From: an uncultured bacterium
GTDB lineage: Bacteria; Verrucomicrobiota; Kiritimatiellia; RFP12; UBA1067
DNA length: 13,408 nucleotides
Reading direction: 5' to 3'
NCBI GenBank assembly: GCA_900547945.1
Contig: URIT01000093.1
Location: 1-13,408 of the forward strand
The notes below the pieces were generated by a model, which saw only the letters and a program-made list of their open reading frames with translations, was not told the DNA's origin and ran no database searches. Position numbers and translations under genes: made by a program. This document shows, piece by piece, positions 7,918 through 13,408 of the stretch (positions are counted from its first letter, which is position 1; each line of letters starts with the position of its first letter).

Positions 7918-8670
7918 ATGCGGATGACGTTGTCGATTGTCGTGCTGATCTTGGTTTTGTCGTCTGGGAGGCTACATGCCAGATCCGAACTCCACAGTGC
8001 ATTTGGCTCGGTGTCGGTAACGAACGGCCTGTCGTATTTCCGCATGCGCGAGTTCCACCACGGGGGATTCGTCTATCCTGATTCCATGCTTGGCATGAAC
8101 ACGTTCTCCGAAAGGCGGGCGTCGGAGGGACAGGTGCTCGAATCCCTCTATGGCGCACTGCGCTTCCTGAAGTACATCTATCCACGCTGTTCGCGGATGG
8201 CCCCGGGGGCGCCGGTCGAATGGTGGAGCCGGAAGGGCTTCCAGAGGATGAACGGCGTCGACGGCGTCGTGCGGTTCCCGGAAAGGCCGGATTCGGAACC
8301 TGCCTTCAGGGGACATCCCTTCAGGAAGTTGGATGTCGTCGTATTCCCGTTCGAGGTCGCGAACAGGACTTCCGACAACACGCTGGACATGATCCTGCTC
8401 AAGTTCCACCACGGGGCGGCGTTCGTCGGCGCCGTCTACTACAACTGCAATACGTCCGACGCCGACTTCTCGTTTCTGGAGGCTTCCGGCTGCCGGGAAC
8501 TTGTCGGACAGGAGTCGGACGCCCCGTACCTGTCCCATGAGGAAGAGAAGACGCAGAAGGGGCTCTGCACGGAGATGTTCGGCCGATTCAGGTATGTGGG
8601 GCCGGAAACCGTGAAACCGCAGAAGACCTGCGAACAGCAGGAGGTCGAGGTCGTCGCCCCGGATTTGTAG
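7918..8670 (+). CDS. Secreted hypothetical protein
   Basis: A 250-residue protein starts at ATG 7918 with a purine-rich Shine-Dalgarno region (AGAAGGGAAG, 7901-7910). The first ~22 residues (MRMTLSIVVLILVLSSGRLHA) look like a Sec signal peptide with a possible signal peptidase I site after LHA. The mature part begins RSELHSAFGSVSVTNG. It contains two short similar patches, EFHHGGFVYPD and KFHHGAAFVGAV (both with GTTCCACCACGGGG in DNA), several Cys, and a charged C-terminus (CEQQEVEVVAPDL). No catalytic motif or known family is recognised. It lies 55 bases after the previous gene with no terminator in the gap, so it is probably co-transcribed. A periplasmic or secreted location is the only property I can support. 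Confidence 0.75.
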   Translation: MRMTLSIVVLILVLSSGRLHARSELHSAFGSVSVTNGLSYFRMREFHHGGFVYPDSMLGMNTFSERRASEGQVLESLYGALRFLKYIYPRCSRMAPGAPVEWWSRKGFQRMNGVDGVVRFPERPDSEPAFRGHPFRKLDVVVFPFEVANRTSDNTLDMILLKFHHGAAFVGAVYYNCNTSDADFSFLEASGCRELVGQESDAPYLSHEEEKTQKGLCTEMFGRFRYVGPETVKPQKTCEQQEVEVVAPDL

Positions 8671-8733
8671 GAGGGGGGCGACCACGACCATGCGGGCAAC
8701 CCTAGGCGAAAACACCCTGGAATCGGAAACGGA

Positions 8734-8742
8734 AGGAGGTGA
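8734..8742 (+). promoter_or_regulatory. Strong ribosome-binding site deciding the GTG start at 8750
   Basis: AGGAGGTGA is a near-perfect match to the anti-Shine-Dalgarno sequence and lies 7 nt before GTG 8750. The ATG at 8754 is out of frame and closes after 15 codons. The upstream in-frame ATG at 8690 has only a more distant G-rich run (about 14 nt away) and would place 20 polar residues before the export signal. Confidence 0.65.
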
Positions 8743-8749
8743 AAGGTTC

Positions 8750-9586
8750 GTGTATGAAAAACAAGACAAGTGTACCAGGCGTTTGGCGATTACGCTGTTA
8801 ATCGCCTCGGCATTGGCCATGGGCTATGGCTCCTGTGGGGCGTTTGGAAATCCGTGTTCTTGCCCTCTCGTCGTCGTGCCGTTTCCTGCTCTCACGAGAA
8901 TGCTTGATGCGGACGTGGCGCGGGGAAGGGTGCGGGTGGCCGCGCTGCCGGGCTGTGACGGCGAGGTGACGAGGCGGGACGTTTCGCGGTCCGATGTGGA
9001 TCTTCTGGGAAACGCCGGGTTCTACTTTTCGCTTGGGTATGGATGGGAGGAGGCCCTTGTGGAACGGGCCCGTGCCGTGAACCCACGTCTGGAGGTCCAT
9101 TCGCTGACCAACGGGTGCAGCGTCAAGGAGGGCAATCCCTACTTCTGGCTCTCTCCGGGAAATGGAATCAGGATGGGGAATCGCGCGAGGGGCATCCTGG
9201 AGGGACGGTCCGACACCGTTCCCGACAGGAGCTTCTTCCCCCTGACGGGAATCCAGGAATCCGAATCCTATACGGTCCTGGCGTTTCACCGGGCGTTTGA
9301 GTACCTGGTGGAACCGCTGGGGCTCAAGGCGATCTATGTCGACCTTGACCGCGACTCCGCCTCCGTCGTCCGGGAGAAGGTCGAGCGGGCTGGGCGGCTG
9401 GGCGTGAACCGGGCCTTCATGCTGCGCTTCCAGTCCGTCCAGGGGATCGAATTCCTCCGCCGGTGCCGGCTCGTTTCCATCGATCCCTATGGCTTGGATT
9501 TCCTGGTGGATTTCGTGACGGAGGTCGTGCGCGGGTTCGTCGAGTTCAAGGATGCCTCCGACGAGGCCTCCACACAAGTACGGTGA
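8750..9586 (+). CDS. Degenerate ZnuA/TroA-like periplasmic metal-binding protein
   Basis: With the GTG start at 8750 (preferred over ATG 8690 because of the strong ribosome-binding site) the protein has 278 residues. Residues 10-29 form an export signal or membrane anchor; GSC at 27-29 could be a poor lipobox. The rest follows the cluster A-I (ZnuA/TroA) substrate-binding protein pattern in order: VVVPFPALTRML (41-52), TRRDV and FSLGYGWEEAL (74-103, cf. family 'PTPRDV ... NGLGLE'), NPYFWLSP (129-136, cf. DPHVWLDP), FHRAFEYLVEPLGLKAI (179-195, cf. FHDAFGYFA) and SIDPYGLDFL (243-252). Family members bind Zn2+ or Mn2+ and deliver it to an ABC importer. Here the first His (PHxYEPT) is absent, the second is Tyr131, and only His180 and Asp245 remain. 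No permease or ATPase is nearby. Normal zinc delivery is therefore doubtful. The family call rests on motif order read by eye. Confidence 0.7.
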   Translation: MYEKQDKCTRRLAITLLIASALAMGYGSCGAFGNPCSCPLVVVPFPALTRMLDADVARGRVRVAALPGCDGEVTRRDVSRSDVDLLGNAGFYFSLGYGWEEALVERARAVNPRLEVHSLTNGCSVKEGNPYFWLSPGNGIRMGNRARGILEGRSDTVPDRSFFPLTGIQESESYTVLAFHRAFEYLVEPLGLKAIYVDLDRDSASVVREKVERAGRLGVNRAFMLRFQSVQGIEFLRRCRLVSIDPYGLDFLVDFVTEVVRGFVEFKDASDEASTQVR

Positions 9587-9617
9587 ATGAGATGTTCTGG
9601 ACGATGGAGCGGCTGGA

Positions 9618-10742
9618 ATGGCAATGAGGTGGATTCTGTTCCTGTGCTGTGGAGTTCTGCTGTCGGGGTGCCGGAGGCACTGGGCGGAGCAATTGGAGGC
9701 CGAGTTGGACGGCGGTCTCGGCGCATGCTTTGTGGATGGAAAGCTTGACGGATTGGCGACGTACGGGTTCGACGCATCCTTCCTGCATGGAAGGATCCTG
9801 CGCCATGTACGGGAGAGGTTGCCCGCCTACCTGAAGACGCCCCTGAAGGAGTTCCGGCGTTCCTCCCCGCTCGTGTACTTCCTCGCGCTCAAATATGAAG
9901 CGGGAAGACACGAGAGGGCGAAATGCCTGAGACTCCAGTACGGGGCCATTGAACGTCGCGGTTCTGGTGAAGGTACGGAAGACGCCTGTGAGGAACGGCC
10001 GGGCCGCAACCGGTGCTTTACCTTCTTCATGGTAACGGAATCAAATGCCGTCCATGTCCTCTGCGTGGATACGTCCAGGAACCGCTGCAGCTCGCATTGG
10101 ACCCTGGGGCGGGACTTCCGCTATGGCTCCGCCGATTTCCCGATTGCGATATGGGATGCCTCCCTCCCTGACCGCAACTCGCCGGAAGTGGTCCTGGGGC
10201 AGACCTACCGGGAGGTGTTTGCCGTCATGACGGAACGCCCGTTCAATTACCTTGCCTATCAGACGGTCGGCAGACTCGACGACATCAGGCAGCTGGTCGG
10301 GACTTCCCTCTTCCGCCTCCGTTGGAAAACCCCGGAATGCCTGATCTTCATACCCGATTATCTGTGCGAGCGGCTTCGCAGAAGCCAGCCACAGACAATT
10401 CATTTGGCAGTGGGAAGACGCCGGGACAACTCGTCGTCGTGCCGTCCAGTTGACGTAGCGGGCCTCTTCGTTCAGACGCCACGCGCCGAGGGCGGCGCGG
10501 GTACATTGCGTTCGGGGCCAAAGGAGGTGGAGGCGTGTTGCTCCGGGGCGGAACGTGTTGGGGTGGTACGGCGGGAGGGCCGCAACTTGCTGCGGCCGTG
10601 GTGGGCGCGCAGGGGGTACGGCATGTACGGGTCGTGTGCCGACGTGGCAACACGCCGGGCGCCCTTCGGGCGGGGTATGGTATACTATGAGGAAAACCTG
10701 ACGACAAATCCCTTCATTTCCCCTGTGAGGTCCGTATGCTGA
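9618..10742 (+). CDS. Lipoprotein of unknown function; C-terminal ~100 residues doubtful
   Basis: ATG 9618 (GGAG at 9606-9609) begins MAMRWILFLCCGVLLSGC, a clear type II signal peptide with lipobox LSGC and lipidated Cys18. The gap to the previous stop is 31 bases, so it is probably in the same operon. Residues 19 to about 255 look like real protein (EFRRSSPLVYFLALKYEAG, FTFFMVTESNAVHVLCVD, DFPIAIWDASLPDR) but fit no family I know. From about 10383 onward codon choice loses its bias. The frame stays open through a perfect hairpin and a promoter-like sequence and overlaps the next gene by 7 bases, so this tail is probably not coding. Frame 1 from about 10381 reads EASHRQFIWQWEDAG and stops at 10458; frame 2 stops at 10453. 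The natural end may lie at one of these after a one-base indel. Confidence 0.65.
   Translation: MAMRWILFLCCGVLLSGCRRHWAEQLEAELDGGLGACFVDGKLDGLATYGFDASFLHGRILRHVRERLPAYLKTPLKEFRRSSPLVYFLALKYEAGRHERAKCLRLQYGAIERRGSGEGTEDACEERPGRNRCFTFFMVTESNAVHVLCVDTSRNRCSSHWTLGRDFRYGSADFPIAIWDASLPDRNSPEVVLGQTYREVFAVMTERPFNYLAYQTVGRLDDIRQLVGTSLFRLRWKTPECLIFIPDYLCERLRRSQPQTIHLAVGRRRDNSSSCRPVDVAGLFVQTPRAEGGAGTLRSGPKEVEACCSGAERVGVVRREGRNLLRPWWARRGYGMYGSCADVATRRAPFGRGMVYYEENLTTNPFISPVRSVC
10578..10597 (+). other. Perfect inverted repeat (hairpin)
   Basis: GGCCGCA, then a 6-nt ACTTGC loop, then TGCGGCC: seven perfect base pairs, six of them G-C. No T-run follows, so it is not a classic intrinsic terminator. It could slow or end transcription from the upstream cluster, or be a binding site. 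Confidence 0.45.
10678..10686 (+). promoter_or_regulatory. Extended -10 promoter for the GH106 gene
   Basis: TGGTATACT fits the extended -10 consensus TGnTATAAT with one mismatch and stands out in GC-rich DNA. No convincing -35 hexamer is seen 16-18 bases upstream, which is common for extended -10 promoters. It would start RNA near 10693, leaving a ~43-nt leader with GTGAGG (10725-10730) five bases before ATG 10736. Confidence 0.5.
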
Positions 10743-13375
10743 AATCGCTTCTCGCCCTCTCCGCCGCCGCCTGCGCCGCCGTCTGCGCCGCTGCGCCCGA
10801 TGCGGCCGCCTTCGCCCGCCCGGCGGCCGCGCGCCATCCAGAGACCTGGTTCCACCTGATCGGCGGCAACGTCGCCAAAGAGGGCCTTGACGCGGACCTC
10901 GACGCGATCAAGGCCGCCGGCATCAGCGGCATCCACCTCTTCCACGGGCAGATGGGCAAGGACGTGGCCTGGCCGGGCGTGACGAAGCGGATCCCCTGCC
11001 TGAGCGCCGACTGGGACGACCTCGTGCGCGCCGCCGCCGAGGGCTGCGCGCGGCGGGGGCTCGTCTTCAAGATGCAGAACTGCCCCGGCTGGTCGATGAG
11101 CGGCGGGCCGTGGATCCCGCCCGAGATGGCGATGCGCAACCTGGCCTATTCGCGCGTGGACGTGCCGGGCGGCGCGGCGGCCGGCGCGCTCCCGACGCCG
11201 ACCTGGCAGATGGAGTGCTACGTCGGCCAGGAGCAGCGCGACTACCGCGACCTCTTCGTCCTCGCCTTTCCGACGCCGGAGGGCGGCGACGACCAGACGT
11301 GGACGCCGGCGCCGGCCGAGGCGACGGACGCTGCGGGCGTGATGCGGCGCGTCTTCCGCTTCGACGCGCCGCGCCGCGTGCGCGCGATCACCCTCCCCAG
11401 CCCGCGCCAGATGAACCACGACTACGCCTATCGCCCCGAGGCGCGCGTGACGCTCGTCGCCGTGGCGGGGGCGGTGCGCACGCGCGTCCTCGACCAGGAG
11501 GTCCCGCAGGGCGTCTGGCAGGACTCGGTGCCGATGACGTTCGCGTGCGACGAATGCGTCGCCGACACGTGGGAGTTCACGCTCGAACACCGCCACCCGA
11601 TGCACGTCCCCGCCGTCACGTTCCATGCGGGCGCGCGCCTGAACAACTGGGAGGGCCTTGCGGGCTGGGTGCTGCGCGGGCTCGTGGCGCGCCCCGCGCC
11701 GAAGCAGGCGCCGGCCGGCTACGTGCGGGCGGACGAGGTCGTGGATCTGACGGACCGGTTCAGGGACGGCGCCCTCGCGTGGACGGCGCCGACGGGGCGG
11801 GCGTGGACGGTCCTGCGCATCGGCCATGTCAACAACGGCACGCGCAACGGGCCCGCCCCCGCGGAGGCGACGGGCTGGGAGTGCAACAAGATGGACCGCC
11901 GCGCGATCGACCTCCACTTCGCCTCCTACATCGGCCGCCTCGCGAAGGGGCCGCTTGCGGGCGGGCTTCTGAAGGGCTTTGTCGTCGACAGCTGGGAGTG
12001 CTGCCGCCAGACGTGGACGGACACGCTGGAGGCCGACTTCCGCTCCGCAAACGGCTACGACTTCCGGCGGAAGCTGCCGGCGGTGTTCGGCTGGGTGCTT
12101 GACGACCCGGCGGCGACGGAGCGCTTCCTCCTCGACTGGCGGCGCACGCTCGGCGAGCTCGTCGAGCGCAACTACTACGCGCGCATGAGCGAGCTTGCGC
12201 GCGAACACGGCATGACGGCCCAGTACGAGACGGCGTTCGGCGACGTGCTGCCGGGCGACTTGATGCGCTTCTGGAAGTGGTGCGACGTGCCGATGTGTGA
12301 GTTCTGGCATCCGCGCGCGGCGGGGGGCGTGGGGCAGGACGACTTCAAGCCGGTCCGCCCCTGCGTGAGCGCGGCGCGCGTCTACGGGAAGGGCCGCGTG
12401 GCGGCGGAGGCCTTCACCTGCGGGGGGCTGACGTGGAAGGAGGACCTGAAGGCGCTCAAGCGGACGGGCAACCACGCGCTCGCGCGCGGCGTCACGCACC
12501 TCGTCTTCCACACCTACACGCACAACCCCTGCACGAACGCCCTGCCGCCGGGGACGAGCTTCGGCTATACGATCGGGACGCCGTTCCTGCGCGGGCAGAC
12601 GTGGTGGGGGGCGATGAAGGCGTTCACCGACTACTTCGCGCGCTGCGAGGTGCTGCTGGAGGCGGGCCGCCCGTGCAGCGACGTCCTCTGGTTCCTCGGC
12701 GACGCGGTGGGGCACAAGCCGAGCGAGACCTCGCCGCTGCCGGCGGGCTTCGCGTACGACTATTGCAACCCCGACGCGCTCCTGACGCGCGTCGCCGCGC
12801 AGGACGGCCGGCTTGTCCTCCCCGACGGCGTCTCCTACAAGGTGCTGTGGGTGCCCGAGGGAACCTACGTCGCGCCGAAGAGCGAGGCGAAGCTGCGCGC
12901 GCTCGCGGCGGCGGGCGTGCGCGTCGTGCGGGCGTTCGGGCGCGAGAAGTTTGAGCGCGACCGCTTCAATGCGCAGAACGAAAAATACACCGCCTGCTGG
13001 ATCGGGCTTTGCCGGACGCTCTCCGACTTCTGGGCGGTGGGCGATTTTACGAGCTGCCTGCAGATCCTGCTCGTGGTCGTGCTCGGCTTTACGCTGTTCC
13101 GTGCGGACACGCTGGCGCAGGCCGGCGCCATGTATGCCGCGATGTTCTCCGGCATTGGTCTGCACTGGCTGGGCACAGCGGCTGTCTGGGCAAAATTTAC
13201 ACCTGCGTTTGCACTGATGCTGTGTCTTGCACTGCTCCTGTGTACGCCTGTGGCCCGTGAGCATACGCCGAAACGTGAGAGTGTGACGTTCATCGGCTCT
13301 CTGGGTTTGCTGCTGCTGTGCATGATGTACCTTGCGGCAGGCTCGTTTAATCCGTTCATTTACTTCCGATTTTGA
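10736..13375 (+). CDS. Secreted GH106-like alpha-L-rhamnosidase joined in frame to an MBOAT tail (chimeric)
   Basis: The ORF has 879 residues. Residues 1-20 are a signal peptide (MLKSLLALSAAACAAVCAAA). Residues 35 to about 735 show the GH106-type pattern: NVAKEGLDADLDAIKAAGISG, NCPGWSMSGGPWI (115-127), DSWECCRQTW (418-427, Glu421), CDVPMCEFW (516-524, Glu522), VAAEAF with Glu558, and VFHTYTHNP (590-598). These enzymes remove terminal alpha-L-rhamnose from complex glycans such as rhamnogalacturonan; Glu421, Glu522 and Glu558 are the acidic residues I would test. GH106 proteins usually run to about 1,000 residues or more with C-terminal beta domains, which are missing. From about residue 740-755 the sequence becomes the hydrophobic end of an MBOAT O-acyltransferase (FTLFRADTLAQAG, ending SFNPFIYFRF). 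A secreted enzyme fused to transmembrane helices lacking the acyltransferase active site makes little sense. The join is likely an artefact or scar. Confidence 0.8.
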   Translation: MLKSLLALSAAACAAVCAAAPDAAAFARPAAARHPETWFHLIGGNVAKEGLDADLDAIKAAGISGIHLFHGQMGKDVAWPGVTKRIPCLSADWDDLVRAAAEGCARRGLVFKMQNCPGWSMSGGPWIPPEMAMRNLAYSRVDVPGGAAAGALPTPTWQMECYVGQEQRDYRDLFVLAFPTPEGGDDQTWTPAPAEATDAAGVMRRVFRFDAPRRVRAITLPSPRQMNHDYAYRPEARVTLVAVAGAVRTRVLDQEVPQGVWQDSVPMTFACDECVADTWEFTLEHRHPMHVPAVTFHAGARLNNWEGLAGWVLRGLVARPAPKQAPAGYVRADEVVDLTDRFRDGALAWTAPTGRAWTVLRIGHVNNGTRNGPAPAEATGWECNKMDRRAIDLHFASYIGRLAKGPLAGGLLKGFVVDSWECCRQTWTDTLEADFRSANGYDFRRKLPAVFGWVLDDPAATERFLLDWRRTLGELVERNYYARMSELAREHGMTAQYETAFGDVLPGDLMRFWKWCDVPMCEFWHPRAAGGVGQDDFKPVRPCVSAARVYGKGRVAAEAFTCGGLTWKEDLKALKRTGNHALARGVTHLVFHTYTHNPCTNALPPGTSFGYTIGTPFLRGQTWWGAMKAFTDYFARCEVLLEAGRPCSDVLWFLGDAVGHKPSETSPLPAGFAYDYCNPDALLTRVAAQDGRLVLPDGVSYKVLWVPEGTYVAPKSEAKLRALAAAGVRVVRAFGREKFERDRFNAQNEKYTACWIGLCRTLSDFWAVGDFTSCLQILLVVVLGFTLFRADTLAQAGAMYAAMFSGIGLHWLGTAAVWAKFTPAFALMLCLALLLCTPVAREHTPKRESVTFIGSLGLLLLCMMYLAAGSFNPFIYFRF
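12941..13375 (+). pseudogene. C-terminal fragment of an MBOAT O-acyltransferase
   Basis: From somewhere between 12941 and 12995 the translation fits the end of MBOAT/AlgI/DltB-type membrane acyltransferases: CLQILLVVVLGFTLFRADTL (cf. the family's 'FFRA' segment), two further hydrophobic stretches, and the terminal SFNPFIYFRF (13343-13372). The catalytic His and most of the usual ~11 helices would lie upstream and are missing, because GH106 sequence stands there. Codon use also shifts: CTG and CGT dominate where the hydrolase part uses CTC and CGC, and AAA, TTT, GCA and TGT appear. MBOAT proteins O-acetylate surface polysaccharides or cell-wall polymers. This fragment alone cannot act. Confidence 0.65.
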
Positions 13376-13383
13376 GGTGAAAT

Positions 13384-13408
13384 ATGAAAAGAAAGTTTGT
13401 TGATTTCA
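13384..13408 (+). CDS. Start of a downstream gene (3' partial)
   Basis: ATG 13384 begins MKRKFVDF and runs off the window. GAGG of GAGGTGA (13374-13380, overlapping the previous stop) lies six bases upstream, a good ribosome-binding site. The gene follows the MBOAT end by 8 bases. MBOAT acyltransferase genes are commonly followed by an AlgJ/DHHW or SGNH-type partner, so that is a reasonable guess, but eight residues cannot show it. The AT-rich start fits the composition of the MBOAT side. Confidence 0.55.

Larger units (their letters stand above)
10459..10735 (+). other. Intergenic region before the GH106 gene
   Basis: An open frame crosses this stretch, but it shows no codon bias and its translation is Arg/Gly-rich with no protein-like pattern. 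It holds a perfect 7-bp hairpin (10578-10597), a small GC hairpin CGCCC-TTC-GGGCG near 10660-10672, and an extended -10 promoter at 10678-10686. It is best read as the gap between the lipoprotein gene and an independently transcribed hydrolase gene. Confidence 0.55.

Noticed and set aside
8053..8420. FHHGGF / FHHGAAF as a duplicated domain in the secreted protein
   Set aside because: Identity is limited to about 14 bases and the flanks do not align, so it is probably coincidence.
8690..8749. ATG 8690 as the start of the ZnuA-like protein
   Set aside because: It adds 20 polar residues before the export signal and has a weaker, more distant ribosome-binding site than GTG 8750. It is not fully excluded.
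10660..10672. CGCCC-TTC-GGGCG hairpin as a terminator
   Set aside because: It has only five base pairs and no T-run, and it sits just upstream of a good promoter. Chance is likely in GC-rich DNA.
10685..13264. 859-codon open frame on the minus strand
   Set aside because: It lies exactly opposite the GH106 gene. Its Arg/His/Ala/Pro-rich translation is the usual shadow of strongly GC-biased codons and shows no domain.

Overview
The window is GC-rich (by my count 43 of 60 bases at 5881-5940) and every supported gene is on the + strand. It suggests a PVC-group bacterium, probably a host-associated Kiritimatiellota/Verrucomicrobiota relative. The reasons are the 'VTLGQLKATA ... LVNVGQVKAAF' modules followed by calcium-binding Asp repeats at the head of a giant RHS protein, and the secreted GH106-type glycoside hydrolase. 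This taxonomic call is inference from protein style.

Region 1 (1-6643) is one RHS/YD-repeat protein of at least 2,213 residues whose beginning lies outside the window. An apparent one-base insertion at the CC of 631-632 breaks the frame: frame 1 carries the amino-terminal part and frame 2 the rest. The layout is GQLK modules, two Asp-rich calcium loops, a beta-rich region, a Pro/Thr-rich stretch, a Cys-containing acidic linker, a long YD-repeat shell (about 2230-5950) and the conserved RHS core ending in RDPIG ... LYDTLG. Composition then collapses (25/60 and 21/60 G+C at 6241-6300 and 6361-6420), and an unrecognised 174-residue variable tip follows. This is the usual layout of a polymorphic toxin with a horizontally exchanged C-terminal domain.

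Region 2 (6640-about 10460) holds five small genes, all predicted to be exported or membrane-anchored. The first overlaps the RHS stop by GTGA and is the natural immunity-protein candidate. The second overlaps the first by ATGA. The third has a signal peptide. The fourth is a degenerate ZnuA/TroA-like metal-binding protein that lacks two of the three usual His ligands. The fifth is a lipoprotein whose end is unclear. The first and fourth share a related leader segment although their mature domains differ. I recognise no function for the other genes.

Region 3 (about 10460-10735) is a non-coding gap with a perfect hairpin and a good extended -10 promoter. Region 4 (10736-13375) is read as one ORF, but it joins about 735 residues of a secreted GH106-like alpha-L-rhamnosidase to the last ~125-140 residues of an MBOAT O-acyltransferase. 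Codon use changes across the join, so it is most likely an assembly chimera or a recombination scar, less likely a real fusion. The last 25 bases start another gene, which belongs with the MBOAT side.

No tRNA, rRNA, CRISPR array, insertion sequence or phage gene was seen.
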